A stretch of DNA of 48,477 nucleotides from an uncultured Lewinella sp. (lineage in GTDB: Bacteria; Bacteroidota; Bacteroidia; Chitinophagales; Saprospiraceae). The position numbers and the translations under genes are program-made. Location: NCBI GenBank assembly GCA_913057725.1, contig CAJXOS010000036.1, positions 1-48,477 of the forward strand. The letters run 5' to 3'. Below the pieces are notes generated by a model, which had not been told where the DNA came from, did not search any database, and saw only the letters and a program-made list of their open reading frames with translations. Of this stretch, positions 24,200-33,540 are shown in pieces (position 1 is the stretch's first letter; each line of letters starts with the position of its first letter).

Positions 24200-24760
24200 A
24201 TGAAACATCTGATTTTCATTACATCCCTATTGACACTTACCTTATTGAGTTGCGAAAAAGAACCCATTCTTCTGGACACCGCATCTGAACCCACACTCGA
24301 AAAAAATGACAATGCCTGCCTAGATGACGCCTACCTTGATCGTTTTTACCATTTTGATGTTTGCGGCACGGAGTATACCCTCCATGTGTACCTGAATATG
24401 TTTAACCACCAGCAATTTCATTATGTGCAGTCTGTCCTTCGATGCTATAAGGCGGGTGGCGATCCCGTTGCGGATCTTGTTGATTTTGCCGATCTAGAAA
24501 TGGAGGTGAATGGCAATATTCATATCCTTTGTGATGTTCCGTTGACGGTATCAGAACCCAATGCCTATGACACCCATCCCAACGGTGAAATCACGAATTC
24601 CTATGAGTGTAATGATTGTGGCTACGGTGTGGTGACATTAGCCTACTCAAAAGATGTGACAATGCTACCTGGAGACCAACTCAAAGTGAGTGGTTTGCTC
24701 GAAGTAGATGAATGTGGCCTCACCGCCAAACAGTACTTTGATCTATTGATAGAACTATAG
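24200..24760 (+). CDS. Putative lipoprotein, Cys-rich
   Basis: A 186-residue protein with a lipoprotein signal (TLTLLSC, Cys 18) and an acidic residue nearby. The mature part is acidic and beta-rich with at least seven further Cys (CLDDAY, DVCGTEY, LRCYKAG, ILCDVP, YECNDCGYG, DECGL), suggesting disulfides in the periplasm or on the surface. No family is recognised. It stands alone, with an AT-rich upstream gap and a strong hairpin terminator downstream. Confidence 0.7.
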   Translation: MKHLIFITSLLTLTLLSCEKEPILLDTASEPTLEKNDNACLDDAYLDRFYHFDVCGTEYTLHVYLNMFNHQQFHYVQSVLRCYKAGGDPVADLVDFADLEMEVNGNIHILCDVPLTVSEPNAYDTHPNGEITNSYECNDCGYGVVTLAYSKDVTMLPGDQLKVSGLLEVDECGLTAKQYFDLLIEL

Positions 24761-24790
24761 TGACCACCTAAATAGAGGTATAATCTTACA

Positions 24791-24839
24791 AGCCTGAAAA
24801 TCACCAATGCGATGAATGAGCATTAGTCATTTTCAGGCT
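24791..24839. terminator. Bidirectional intrinsic terminator
   Basis: Perfect 11-bp stem AGCCTGAAAAT/ATTTTCAGGCT (24791-24801, 24829-24839) with an inner AATGC/GCATT stem. T-rich sequence follows on the plus strand (TTATTG), and AT-rich sequence follows on the minus strand. It serves the lipoprotein gene and the convergent haem-lipoprotein gene. Confidence 0.7.
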
Positions 24840-24865
24840 TTATTGATTCCGCCCTATTTCCTGCT

Positions 24866-25312
24866 TTACTGAAGATGTCGAATCCTTGCCATTGGCCCTG
24901 GGCATAACATCTGATGGCACCCCATGCAGGTGCTGACCATTTGATCATAGATGTTAACGCGCCGCTCTGGCGGAGCAACCTTAAGCTCTTCAATGGTCTG
25001 TAGGTAAGAAGCCGCAAAGGATTTAAATGTTTCCGAAGCAGCTTTATCCGGCTCTGTGGCGTGGGCAGTGAGGATCGCCTCATGATCAAGAGTGATGGTA
25101 ACGGGCTCACCGTTAGCCACCTGCTGTTTAATGCGCCGCGCCTCGTCGTACATCGCCCGCATTAAGAGGGCCAATTCACTATCACCATTAGGATTAATGG
25201 GTTGTTGAATGCCTTGTTCTACTTGTGGGCTTTCTGTTTGCTCTTCGCTACACGCAATGCCGAGTACGAAAACTAGCAGGAGTGTCAGCGTTACTTTTGT
25301 GGTGGTGTTCAT
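24866..25312 (-). CDS. Monohaem c-type cytochrome lipoprotein (cytochrome c'/c556-like)
   Basis: 148 residues from ATG at 25312, chosen because it puts the lipoprotein signal (LLLVFVLGIAC, Cys 21) at the N-terminus; the frame extends upstream but without signal character. The single haem motif CMGCH is near the C-terminus (129-133), and the preceding ~80 residues are predicted helices with a Met (51) that could be an axial ligand. This layout matches four-helix cytochromes of the c'/c556 type, with an electron-transfer or gas-binding role. It lies 151 bp downstream of metH on the same strand, with its own promoter-like region and a palindrome in between. Confidence 0.75.
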   Translation of the reverse strand: MNTTTKVTLTLLLVFVLGIACSEEQTESPQVEQGIQQPINPNGDSELALLMRAMYDEARRIKQQVANGEPVTITLDHEAILTAHATEPDKAASETFKSFAASYLQTIEELKVAPPERRVNIYDQMVSTCMGCHQMLCPGPMARIRHLQ

Positions 25313-25331
25313 GGTCAGGTTATTCTGTTTT

Positions 25332-25343
25332 TTGCGGCCGCAA
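25332..25343 (-). promoter_or_regulatory. TTGCGGCCGCAA palindrome upstream of the haem lipoprotein gene
   Basis: On the minus strand the sequence is GATCTTGCGGCCGCAAAAAA, 20-30 nt before the ATG at 25312, nearly matching the prfC upstream region (ATCTTTGCGGCCGCAAAAAC at 22161). It is either an operator or a conserved promoter/5'-end sequence. Confidence 0.4.
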
Positions 25344-25385
25344 GATCGGATTATTATGCACAACATCCGGTGATCTTTGCCACCC

Positions 25386-25465
25386 CAATAAACCATCAAA
25401 TCCTCTAACTATCCAACCTTCTAACCATCAAACCTACCAACCATCAAACCTTCTAACCAATCCTC
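25386..25465. repeat. Degenerate tandem AACCATCAAACC repeat
   Basis: Between metH and the haem lipoprotein gene, units like AACCATCAAACC(TTCT) recur about five times with variation in ~80 bp. The minus strand is poor in C and rich in G and T. No protein-coding potential; a slippage-generated microsatellite is likely. Confidence 0.55.
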
Positions 25466-28400
25466 ATTCCCGAATAGGAGCTAACCACCGCTCGGCCTCC
25501 TCTAGGCTCATGCCTTTGCGTTGCGCATAATCCGCTACCTGGTCATCTTGTACGCCACGTACAGCAAAGTATCGGGCTTCCGGATGAGCAAAGTACCAAC
25601 CACTCACACTAGCAGCCGGATACATCGCATAACTTTCTGTTAGGCGAATGCCAATGTGTTCTTCCGCGGAAAGTAATTCCCAAAGCAAGCCTTTCTCGGT
25701 GTGTTCTGGGCAGGCAGGGTAGCCAGGAGCAGGGCGTATGCCCCGATACTTCTCTGCGATCAAGGCGTTATTGTCCAGCGCTTCGTCTTGAGCGTACCCC
25801 CAGTGCTTCGTACGCACCTGAGCGTGCATGTATTCAGCCATGGCTTCTGCCAGGCGATCAGCTAAAGCTTTGAGCAAAATAGCATTGTAGTCATCCTGCT
25901 GCGCTTCGAAACGGGCAATATGCTCTTCTATCCCAATGCCTGCCGTTACGGCGAAAGCACCGAGGTAGTCTCCTTTGCCACTATCAGCTGGAGCTAGATA
26001 GTCGGTCAGGCATAGATTAGGACGTCCTACAGCTTTCTGCGCTTGTTGTCGTAGGTGATGTAGGGTGAGGCTGGTCTCGCTCCTTGAATCGTCGCTGTAA
26101 ATGGCGATGTCATCATCCGCAACCGTGTTGGCCGGGAAAAGACCGATCACTGCTTTTGCAGTTAGCCATTTCTCATCGATGATTTGGCGGAGCATGGAGC
26201 GGGCATCATTGTACAGCTTCTTCGCTTCCTCACCTACGATCTCATCTTCCAGAATAGCCGGAAATTTACCGGCAAGTTGCCAGGAGCTAAAGAATGGTGT
26301 CCAATCGATGTATTCCGTCAATGGTTCCAAATCGACTTGATCGAAAACTTGTACGCCCAGTGCTTGCGGAACGGGTGGTGTATAGTCCTCCCAATCCAAC
26401 TGTAATTTGTTGGCACGGGCCGCCTCAATGCTATGGTATTTCTTATGGCTGGTCCGGCCAGCACGGTGATCACGAATACGTTGGTAATCCGCCTGTGTGT
26501 CCAAGACAAAGTTGCTGCGTTGGTCCTCATCTTCACCTAGTAGAGAACTGGCAACAGCCACTGCACGTGAGGCATCCAATACATGCACTACAGGCCCTTT
26601 GTATTCGGGCTCGATTTTTACAGCAGTATGCGTTTTCGATGTGGTTGCCCCGCCGATTAGCAGCGGTAGCTTGAATTCCTGGCGTTGCATCTCTTGGGCG
26701 AGGAATACCATCTCGTCCAAGCTTGGCGTGATCAGGCCACTGAGGCCAATCAGATCTACTTGATGTTCGCGGGCAGCCTTTAGAATCTTATCGGCAGGAA
26801 CCATCACGCCAAGGTCAACGATCTCATAATTGTTACAAGCGAGTACCACGCCAACAATGTTCTTACCAATATCGTGTACGTCGCCTTTTACGGTAGCTAA
26901 AAGAATCTTTCCCTTTGAGCTTCCGCTGCCGGCTGCCTTTTCTTCTTCGATGTAAGGCGTTAAGTAGGCTACAGACTTCTTCATTACCCGAGCACTCTTC
27001 ACCACCTGTGGTAGGAACATCTTACCGGAGCCAAAGAGGTCACCCACAACGTTCATACCGTCCATGAGTGGTCCTTCAATCACCTGTAATGGGCGATCGT
27101 AATTCTGACGAGCTTCCTCAGTATCCTCTTCGATGTATTCGGTGATTCCCTTAACGAGCGAGTGTGTCAATCGCTCCTGCACCGTGCCTTCGCGCCAGCT
27201 GAGGTCGCGTTTGATCTGGCGTCCGCCATCGCCTTTTACTTGCTCAGCAAATTCGGTGAGGCGCTCCGTAGCATCATCCCGACGATTGAAGAGTACATCT
27301 TCAACACGGGTTAGTAATTCTTCTGGAATATCCTCATACACCTCAATCATCCCGGCATTTACGATACCCATATCCATACCAGCTTTGATGGCGTGGTATA
27401 AAAAGGCAGCGTGCATCGCCTCGCGTACTACATTATTTCCGCGGTAGGAAAAAGAGACATTACTAACACCTCCACTGATCTTAGCGCCAGGACAGCGTTC
27501 TTTGATCTGGCGGGTAGCTTCAATGAAGTTGATTGCATACTCGTTGTGCTCTTCGATGCCAGTAGCTACCGCAAAAATGTTAGGGTCAAATATGATGTCT
27601 TGAGCAGGTAAACCAACGACGTCTACCAGAATACGGTAGGCGCGTTCACAGATTTCTACTTTGCGCTCGATAGTATCAGCTTGGCCATCCTCATCAAAGG
27701 CCATGACAACCGCTGCTGCTCCGTAACGGCGCACGAGGCTGGCTTGGCGGATAAACTCTTCTTCACCTTCCTTTAGGCTAATGGAGTTAACCACACACTT
27801 GCCCTGTACCGTTTTTAAGCCGGCTTCGATCACTTCCCACTTAGAGGAGTCGATCATGATTGGCAACTTGGCGATATCCGGTTCGGCCATTACCAGATTT
27901 AGGAAGTTGATCATGGCTGCTTTACTATCAAGTAGGCCCTCGTCCATGTTTACGTCAATGATCTGAGCACCTCCTTCTACCTGATGGCGAGCTACATCTA
28001 GTGCTTCGGATAGGTCGCCATTTTTGATCAGGCGAGCAAATTTGCGGGAACCAGTCACATTGGTTCTTTCCCCCACATTGACAAAGTTGGTTTCTGGACG
28101 GATGATCAATGGCTCCAAGCCACTCAGCATCGTATATTCCGACTTAGGTGCCGGTTGGCGGATGGGTAGATCTTCTACCGCTTTGGCCATGGCAGCGATA
28201 TGCTCAGGTGTAGTACCACAGCACCCTCCGATAAGGTTTACGAAGCCACTGGAAGCAAAGTCCCGAATATAGTCCTGCATGATTTCCGGATCCTGGTCGT
28301 ATTCTCCGAATTCATTAGGTAGACCCGCATTGGGGTAAGCGTGTACCGCGCAGGATGCCACCTTAGAGAGTGCCTGCAAGTGGGGGCGCATTTCTTCCGC

Positions 28401-29138
28401 TCCCAGTGCACAGTTGAGACCGATACAGAGCGGCTGGGCGTGCATCACAGAGATCCAAAACGACTCCACCGTTTGTCCGGAGAGTGTTCGACCACTGGCA
28501 TCCGTAATGGTGCCAGAAATGATGATCGGCCAGCGTTGACCACGTTCGGCAAAAATGGTCTCAATGGCAAATAGAGCGGCCTTGGCATTGAGCGTATCAA
28601 AAATCGTTTCCACCAGCAGGATATGGGCGCCACCGTCCAGCAAACCATTGATCTGCTCACTGTAGGACTCCACAACTTCGTCAAAAGTCACGGCCCGATA
28701 ACCCGGGTCGTTGACGTCTGGAGAAAGCGATAAAGTCTTATTCAAAGGGCCAATGGCACCTGCCACAAACCGAGGGCGGCTTGGGTCTTGCTGAGTGTAG
28801 TCATCGGTAGCCCGGCGAGCTAGTTCAGCAGCAGCCTTGTTCAGCTCGTAGACGTATTCCTCGGTCCCGTAATCGGCCTGAGAAATGCTGGTTGAATTGA
28901 AGGTGTTGGTCTCCAGAATATCAGCGCCAGCAGCGAGGTATTCCCGGTGAATGTCCTCAATGATTTGCGGCTGCGTAAGGCATAGGATATCGTTGTTGCC
29001 TTTCATGTCCTGGTGCCAATTGGCCAAACGTTCTCCGCGGAATGCGGCCTCGTCTAACTTGTGACGTTGGATCATCGTGCCCATAGCGCCGTCTAGCACC
29101 AAAATGCGTTCTTTCAGTAAATCTGCGAGTGCTTTCAT
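25464..29138 (-). CDS. metH: Cobalamin-dependent methionine synthase
   Basis: A 1224-residue enzyme that transfers a methyl group from methyltetrahydrofolate to homocysteine via methylcobalamin. Start ATG 29138 gives the usual N-terminus ([18 protein letters not shown]). All four modules are complete: homocysteine domain (zinc ligands Cys 243, Cys 306, Cys 307 in GGCCGTT), pterin-binding domain (~345-600, [13 protein letters not shown]), cobalamin cap and binding domain (DVHDIGKN with the axial His 755), and the C-terminal AdoMet activation domain ([12 protein letters not shown]). Length is normal. A TACCTTTG element lies at 29234-29227. No cobalamin or SAM riboswitch is recognised upstream, although the short leader has a hairpin (29187-29218). 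Confidence 0.96.
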   Translation of the reverse strand: MKALADLLKERILVLDGAMGTMIQRHKLDEAAFRGERLANWHQDMKGNNDILCLTQPQIIEDIHREYLAAGADILETNTFNSTSISQADYGTEEYVYELNKAAAELARRATDDYTQQDPSRPRFVAGAIGPLNKTLSLSPDVNDPGYRAVTFDEVVESYSEQINGLLDGGAHILLVETIFDTLNAKAALFAIETIFAERGQRWPIIISGTITDASGRTLSGQTVESFWISVMHAQPLCIGLNCALGAEEMRPHLQALSKVASCAVHAYPNAGLPNEFGEYDQDPEIMQDYIRDFASSGFVNLIGGCCGTTPEHIAAMAKAVEDLPIRQPAPKSEYTMLSGLEPLIIRPETNFVNVGERTNVTGSRKFARLIKNGDLSEALDVARHQVEGGAQIIDVNMDEGLLDSKAAMINFLNLVMAEPDIAKLPIMIDSSKWEVIEAGLKTVQGKCVVNSISLKEGEEEFIRQASLVRRYGAAAVVMAFDEDGQADTIERKVEICERAYRILVDVVGLPAQDIIFDPNIFAVATGIEEHNEYAINFIEATRQIKERCPGAKISGGVSNVSFSYRGNNVVREAMHAAFLYHAIKAGMDMGIVNAGMIEVYEDIPEELLTRVEDVLFNRRDDATERLTEFAEQVKGDGGRQIKRDLSWREGTVQERLTHSLVKGITEYIEEDTEEARQNYDRPLQVIEGPLMDGMNVVGDLFGSGKMFLPQVVKSARVMKKSVAYLTPYIEEEKAAGSGSSKGKILLATVKGDVHDIGKNIVGVVLACNNYEIVDLGVMVPADKILKAAREHQVDLIGLSGLITPSLDEMVFLAQEMQRQEFKLPLLIGGATTSKTHTAVKIEPEYKGPVVHVLDASRAVAVASSLLGEDEDQRSNFVLDTQADYQRIRDHRAGRTSHKKYHSIEAARANKLQLDWEDYTPPVPQALGVQVFDQVDLEPLTEYIDWTPFFSSWQLAGKFPAILEDEIVGEEAKKLYNDARSMLRQIIDEKWLTAKAVIGLFPANTVADDDIAIYSDDSRSETSLTLHHLRQQAQKAVGRPNLCLTDYLAPADSGKGDYLGAFAVTAGIGIEEHIARFEAQQDDYNAILLKALADRLAEAMAEYMHAQVRTKHWGYAQDEALDNNALIAEKYRGIRPAPGYPACPEHTEKGLLWELLSAEEHIGIRLTESYAMYPAASVSGWYFAHPEARYFAVRGVQDDQVADYAQRKGMSLEEAERWLAPIRE

Positions 29139-29186
29139 GTATTCGAAACAATGATAATTTGTACCTTTAAGGCCTGAGAGTAGTCT

Positions 29187-29234
29187 AAATACCAACTAAG
29201 GGGTATTGTGCGGTATTTACACTAACAAAGGTAA
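29187..29234 (-). promoter_or_regulatory. metH promoter element and 5' leader hairpin
   Basis: TACCTTTG on the minus strand (29234-29227) is a good -7 element, about 90 nt before the ATG. Directly downstream, AAATACC (29218-29212) pairs with GGTATTT (29193-29187) over 7 bp; a second GGGGTATT copy lies in the loop region on the plus strand. The hairpin begins at the predicted transcript 5' end. Confidence 0.4.
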
Positions 29235-29281
29235 GGCAGTTTGCGTTGACGAAAGTCACCTCTGTCGGTATTAAAAAAAAT

Positions 29282-29400
29282 TACCTTTGACCGTAACCCT
29301 AAAAAGGGTGCGACGTATACTCTCATAAGAGCAACAACCCTACTTGAGCTTTGAGAGGTTATGGAGCGTCCGCTAGAAGAAAACTTAGCAGGGCGCTCCA
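29282..29400 (+). promoter_or_regulatory. Promoter element and structured leader of the cytochrome c peroxidase gene
   Basis: TACCTTTG (29282-29289) predicts a start near 29296, which coincides with the first of four hairpins: ACCCT/AGGGT (29296-29309), CTCT/AGAG (29320-29331), AACC/GGTT (29336-29360), and a 10-bp stem TGGAGCGTCC/GGGCGCTCCA (29362-29371, 29391-29400) with an inner GCTA/TAGC. The leader is about 210 nt long. The last stem ends in CCACCA but is too short for a tRNA. Confidence 0.45.
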
Positions 29401-29508
29401 CCATTTGATCTTCTACCCTGTACAATTTAATTGCTCCCTAGAGGTAATATTTTCCTTTTTCCTGCAATTAATAGACGAAGCCAGTTTTCTGGCATATTGC
29501 GATTGAGA

Positions 29509-30861
29509 ATGTTGAATCCCATGTTGAGACGAACAGTACACTTATTAGCCATCGCAGTTTTATTAGCATCTGGTTGTGCTAGCGAACAAACTGCTGACCC
29601 TATCGACGCCGACCTGCGCCGAACCATGCGCCGCTTGGCACCTGATGGTTCTATGGACTATTACCAGGTCCCACATCACCAAGATTTAGCAAATGTTCCT
29701 GCCGGTATTGGTAATCCATTGACGCCTGAGAAGGTGGAGCTGGGCAAGATGTTGTTCTTTGAAACAGCATTAGGTATCGATGCCGTGAACGAGACTGGCA
29801 TGCAGACTTTCTCTTGCGCCACTTGCCATATTCCTTCAGCCGGTTTTACGCCTGGTAATTCCCAGGGGATCGCTGACGGTGCGGAAGGATTCGGGTTGAA
29901 TGGTGAGGACCGCAATATGCGCGACGATTATACAGAGGATGAAATTGACGCCCAGGGCGCCCGCCCATTAAGTATGGTTGGTGTTGCTTATGTACAAAAC
30001 TCTATGTGGGCTGGCCGCTTTGGTGCCCGTTTCAACAATGAGGGTACAGAGCACCTGTGGGGTGTTGTTGACCATGCTACAGAAGTAAATCATACCGGAC
30101 TAGATGGTCTGGAAGCACAAAATATTGAAGGCACGGTGACCCACCGCATGCGAGTAGATGAGAATCTATTGGACAATATGGGCTATCGTGAGCTATTCGA
30201 TGCAGCTTTCTACGATTGGCCAGAGAATGCTCGCTACGGTCGTGAGGCCATGAGTTTTGCCCTATCTGCCTATATCCGTACGATCATGCCATATGAAGCT
30301 CCGTATCAGGAGTGGTTGCGTGGTGATGATTTGGCGATGACCGAGCAGATGAAGCGCGGTGCACTACTATTCTTCAGCGACGCGGGTTGTTACCGCTGTC
30401 ACAATGGTCCAGCACTTAATGGAAATACGTTCCACGCTGTAGGTGTAAACGACCTGTGTGATGTAGGTGGCTTGGCCACAGGTGAGGATGACGAACGTAA
30501 CTTAGGCCGTGGAGGATTCACTCAGCGTGTTGAAGATATGTTTGCCTTCAAAGTACCTCAGCTGTACAACCTTAAGCACGCAGGGTTCTATTTCCACGGA
30601 AGTAGCCGCCAAAGCCTTCGTGATGTTGTTGAGTACTTCAACGACGGTATTCCTGAAAACCCACGTGTTCATCCTGACAACATTTCTCCGTTCTTCCACC
30701 CACTGAACCTTTCTGATCAAGAAATGGAAGACTTGACGGAGTTTATCGCTAACGGCCTTTACGATCCTAATTTCGATCGCTATGTGCCAGAGAGCGTTCT
30801 ATCGGGTAATTGCTTTCCGAACAATGACCTTATCTCTCAAGAAGATTTAGGTTGTAACTAA
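29509..30861 (+). CDS. Di-haem cytochrome c peroxidase (MauG/CcpA-like)
   Basis: About 450 residues from ATG at 29509; ATG at 29521 is an equally good start and gives a shorter lipoprotein signal (HLLAIAVLLASGC). Two c-type haem motifs are present: SCATCHIP near residue 105 and CYRCHNGP near 300, with family features between them (GKMLFFET, TPGNSQG, NSMWAGRFGAR) and after them (FKVPQLYNLKHAGFYFHG, LRDVVEYFNDG). These enzymes reduce hydrogen peroxide or oxidise a protein partner in the periplasm. The lipid anchor suggests membrane attachment. It stands alone, with a ~210-nt structured leader and a strong terminator. Confidence 0.9.
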   Translation: MLNPMLRRTVHLLAIAVLLASGCASEQTADPIDADLRRTMRRLAPDGSMDYYQVPHHQDLANVPAGIGNPLTPEKVELGKMLFFETALGIDAVNETGMQTFSCATCHIPSAGFTPGNSQGIADGAEGFGLNGEDRNMRDDYTEDEIDAQGARPLSMVGVAYVQNSMWAGRFGARFNNEGTEHLWGVVDHATEVNHTGLDGLEAQNIEGTVTHRMRVDENLLDNMGYRELFDAAFYDWPENARYGREAMSFALSAYIRTIMPYEAPYQEWLRGDDLAMTEQMKRGALLFFSDAGCYRCHNGPALNGNTFHAVGVNDLCDVGGLATGEDDERNLGRGGFTQRVEDMFAFKVPQLYNLKHAGFYFHGSSRQSLRDVVEYFNDGIPENPRVHPDNISPFFHPLNLSDQEMEDLTEFIANGLYDPNFDRYVPESVLSGNCFPNNDLISQEDLGCN

Positions 30862-30891
30862 GCTTACCTCCACTACTGTTTTGGTAGTAAC

Positions 30892-30927
30892 AAAGAAGCC
30901 CTACAGGATTGGATGTAGGGCTTCTTT
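30892..30927. terminator. Strong bidirectional intrinsic terminator
   Basis: Perfect 13-bp stem AAAGAAGCCCTAC/GTAGGGCTTCTTT (30892-30904, 30915-30927) with a 10-nt loop, then AGTTTT on the plus strand. It separates the cytochrome c peroxidase gene from the convergent hydrolase gene. Confidence 0.75.
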
Positions 30928-30955
30928 AGTTTTGGGCTGAAAGTAGGAGCTCTGT

Positions 30956-31930
30956 TTATTCTACCACTTCTGGATCTTCTTCGTTTTCTTCCTGGCAGCC
31001 AGGCCATGTTGGAACGAACTCTGTGATGAAATCTAGCAGTAGCGTTCGGTAGTCCGATGGTTTGGTAAAGATGTTGTTGCCATGGCTTGATCCCCAATCA
31101 AGGTGGTGGAATTTACTCGTCGCTGCCGGTAGGGCAGCTGCAATATTCACAGATTGTTCTGAAGCCGTTAAGGCATCTGATTTGGAGTGCAGAATGAGGG
31201 TTGGCTCGGAGATGTCCGGAGCCTTCGACAGGGGGCTTGATCCCCAAGCATCAATTCCAGTTCTCCAACTCACTAAGCTGAAGACTGCGGACTTCATATA
31301 GGCTATCCAGTTGCCATACTGGCGTTTGGCTCTTTCAAATACGGCCGACTCCCAGTCTTGAAAGCTTGATTCTGCGATGATGAAAGCTACATCATCTCCA
31401 GTCGCTCCAGCTTGCAGTACGGTAGAACCACCCCAGGATTCACCCATCCAACCGATTTGCTGCCGACTGAGTTGAGTCCTTTCTTCGGTCCACTCCGTAA
31501 TACTATGTAAGTCTTCGGCTTCCAGCACACCGCCCGTACCGTGTTCTCCACCGCTTTCACCATGGCCCCGATGATCATACAGAACAACATCACAACCGCA
31601 TTCGAAGAAGATGGGCGCATACTTCGTCATACTGATACGCGTACTACCGTACCCATGAGCAATGATAACAGCACAGCGGTTGGTATCCTGACCAAAGTAG
31701 GTGCCAGCCAGCTCAACTTCACCATCGGAAGTAGATACAGTGAAATCTTCACCGCTAGGCATCTGATCCCGATAGGTATGGATATCAATCCCTGCCCGCG
31801 TTTGCATTAAGCCCCGAACTTCGACATTATCCCGTCTAGGGGGATGAATCACTAAGCTAGAAAAGTAATAAGCGAGTCCGATATAGCTGAGCAAAAGGAG
31901 GGCCACCAGCCCGAGCAAGAGTTTCTTCAT
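30956..31930 (-). CDS. Membrane-anchored alpha/beta hydrolase
   Basis: 324 residues from ATG at 31930, which places a single hydrophobic anchor (KKLLLGLVALLLLSYIGLAYYF) at the start. Oxyanion region AHGYGST, YDHRGHGESGG, nucleophile elbow GESWGG with Ser 165, acid candidate in LHSKSDALT and His in GSSHGNN. The layout fits BAAT/Fermitin-like or 'alpha/beta hydrolase with N-terminal helix' proteins, acting on esters or amides at the inner membrane, facing the periplasm. It begins 7 bp after the T9SS protein gene and is cotranscribed with it. The substrate is unknown. Confidence 0.82.
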   Translation of the reverse strand: MKKLLLGLVALLLLSYIGLAYYFSSLVIHPPRRDNVEVRGLMQTRAGIDIHTYRDQMPSGEDFTVSTSDGEVELAGTYFGQDTNRCAVIIAHGYGSTRISMTKYAPIFFECGCDVVLYDHRGHGESGGEHGTGGVLEAEDLHSITEWTEERTQLSRQQIGWMGESWGGSTVLQAGATGDDVAFIIAESSFQDWESAVFERAKRQYGNWIAYMKSAVFSLVSWRTGIDAWGSSPLSKAPDISEPTLILHSKSDALTASEQSVNIAAALPAATSKFHHLDWGSSHGNNIFTKPSDYRTLLLDFITEFVPTWPGCQEENEEDPEVVE

Positions 31931-31937
31931 GAATCCA

Positions 31938-33392
31938 TTATTGTTTGACGAACGGAACTCTAGAACGGAGTTGACCATCTGAGTTCGTGATCGTCACCCA
32001 ATATACGCCAGCGGGGAGATCTGCCAGATCAATTGATACAGGGAATTGAATATCCGTGGTTTCTCGGAGAATCTGACCATGTCCATTCATGATTTGATAC
32101 TCAAATAGACCACTTTCTGCTGGGCAACTTAAATTCAAGACCTCACTGGCTGGGTTAGGCCATGCTTGCAGCGGGATATCACCGACCGGGTCATCAGTGC
32201 TTACGATGAAATCAAACGGAGTTCCGCAGCCCGTACCGTTTTGTAGTCGGGCGTATTCTAGAACCCGGTATTGGAAACCAAGAATGAAGACATTCGCGAA
32301 GAACGGACCGGCAAGCCCCTCATAGAAAAAATCTCCGGGGCCCAAGTCTATAACAAGGCCAATACATTCTTCATCAAATAGGAATAGTTCATTGCCAAGT
32401 TGTTTGGCGGGCAAATCACACAAGCTGGGGTTATTTAGTACCACTACCTGACTTTCTTCGTCAATTAAGGTGCCGGGCTGTGCATCAAGCCAGGCGTGCT
32501 GATCCCAATTAATTCTGACAATGTCCTGTACACCTGCCTCGTACAACGTATCAGTAGCCGATTCTGGACCTACGAAATAGGTCTTCACGTCTTTCGTGAA
32601 AACGTAGATGCGCTCTTCATTGCCAGTAGTCCAGTATTGTTCGGTTAATATGGCCTGTTCTTCAGTATAGGTGTGTTCAAAGCCACCTTCCGGAAATATC
32701 TCCGTATTGATGGTAGACCAGTGAAATTCATCTCCAACACTCAGGTTAAAGATGCTAGCCCGATCCGGATTTTGAATACCTACTTCTGGCTCACTCATAC
32801 CAACCAGTTCAATGCCGCCTAGATCAGTACCTAACCAATGGAGGAAAACCCCCTTGATGAGGCCATAATTCTTGCTTATGCGAAGGGGGGCAGAATCATA
32901 GATTGGCGTCAAATTGCCTTGTTCGTCCCTACTGTAGAACTCAATGGTTTTTACACTGTCGGTCAATCCCAGGAATTCAGCAGACTCCACTGCAGTTACC
33001 TGAGCAAATACAGAGTCTGAAGTTATGGCAGCGAGCCACTGTGTACCCACTGGAGCATCGGTCTGGAGCTCCAGCCAGAGCGGGTCTTCATCTGACTGTA
33101 AGTTGAGTCTGGTCATAGCCCCTTCGCGGCAAATTTCGCTACCGGGAAAAGCGGGAACTCGAACGCCACAGTCAAGGGCGTCGTTTAGAAAATCCGGTAG
33201 GACCGACTCATAGGTGGTTTGGCAAGGTGACTCACCCACCCGGATGCCGAGTAGGGGAGAGGTAACCTCATTAGCGGGTAACTGATGTCGATAGATATAC
33301 TGAACATCCGCTCGGAAGAGCTGATAAGCGTCCTGAGCAAAAACCTGTGAACTAATGGTAAGTACAAGAATAGAGAGAGTAATAATGCGCAT
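31938..33392 (-). CDS. Secreted protein with T9SS C-terminal sorting domain
   Basis: 484 residues from ATG at 33392, chosen because a normal signal peptide follows (IITLSILVLTISSQVFAQ). The central region (~20-400) is beta-rich with scattered Cys and no recognised catalytic motif. The last ~75 residues (LQAWPNPASEVLNLSCP, strands ending in IDLADLPAGVYWVTI, SRVPFVKQ) are a clear type A sorting domain. It is therefore exported by T9SS and probably surface-attached. It is divergent from padR and 7 bp upstream of the membrane hydrolase gene. Function unknown. Confidence 0.82.
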   Translation of the reverse strand: MRIITLSILVLTISSQVFAQDAYQLFRADVQYIYRHQLPANEVTSPLLGIRVGESPCQTTYESVLPDFLNDALDCGVRVPAFPGSEICREGAMTRLNLQSDEDPLWLELQTDAPVGTQWLAAITSDSVFAQVTAVESAEFLGLTDSVKTIEFYSRDEQGNLTPIYDSAPLRISKNYGLIKGVFLHWLGTDLGGIELVGMSEPEVGIQNPDRASIFNLSVGDEFHWSTINTEIFPEGGFEHTYTEEQAILTEQYWTTGNEERIYVFTKDVKTYFVGPESATDTLYEAGVQDIVRINWDQHAWLDAQPGTLIDEESQVVVLNNPSLCDLPAKQLGNELFLFDEECIGLVIDLGPGDFFYEGLAGPFFANVFILGFQYRVLEYARLQNGTGCGTPFDFIVSTDDPVGDIPLQAWPNPASEVLNLSCPAESGLFEYQIMNGHGQILRETTDIQFPVSIDLADLPAGVYWVTITNSDGQLRSRVPFVKQ

Positions 33393-33483
33393 AATATTGA
33401 GGGTTTTGTAGATACTAAAGATAGTAGATAGCCATAAGTTGCATTGACGTTTATCTGTCATGAGACCCATTTTGTAGATTAGT

Positions 33484-33530
33484 TTCTAAAATGTAGAATA
33501 AATCCCCTATATTAGATCTACATTTTAGAA
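33484..33530. promoter_or_regulatory. Perfect 14-bp inverted repeat, PadR operator candidate
   Basis: TTCTAAAATGTAGA (33484-33497) and its exact complement (33517-33530) are separated by 19 bp and end 10 bp before the padR ATG. Each arm contains an ATGT or ACAT core of the kind bound by PadR dimers, and each arm is itself partly symmetric (TCTA...TAGA). It lies between padR and the divergent T9SS gene, so it could control both. Confidence 0.6.
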
Positions 33531-33540
33531 GGATATAAGA

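Noticed and set aside
25386..25465. CRISPR-like array
   Set aside because: Units are short, degenerate and without unique spacers; no cas genes.
29362..29403. tRNA-like acceptor stem ending in CCACCA
   Set aside because: Only ~41 nt with one hairpin; no D, anticodon or T arms. Treated as a leader hairpin.
29139..29420. SAM or cobalamin riboswitch upstream of metH
   Set aside because: No SAM-I core (such as GATnAAGAG followed by GCAACC) and no B12 box could be found on the minus strand.
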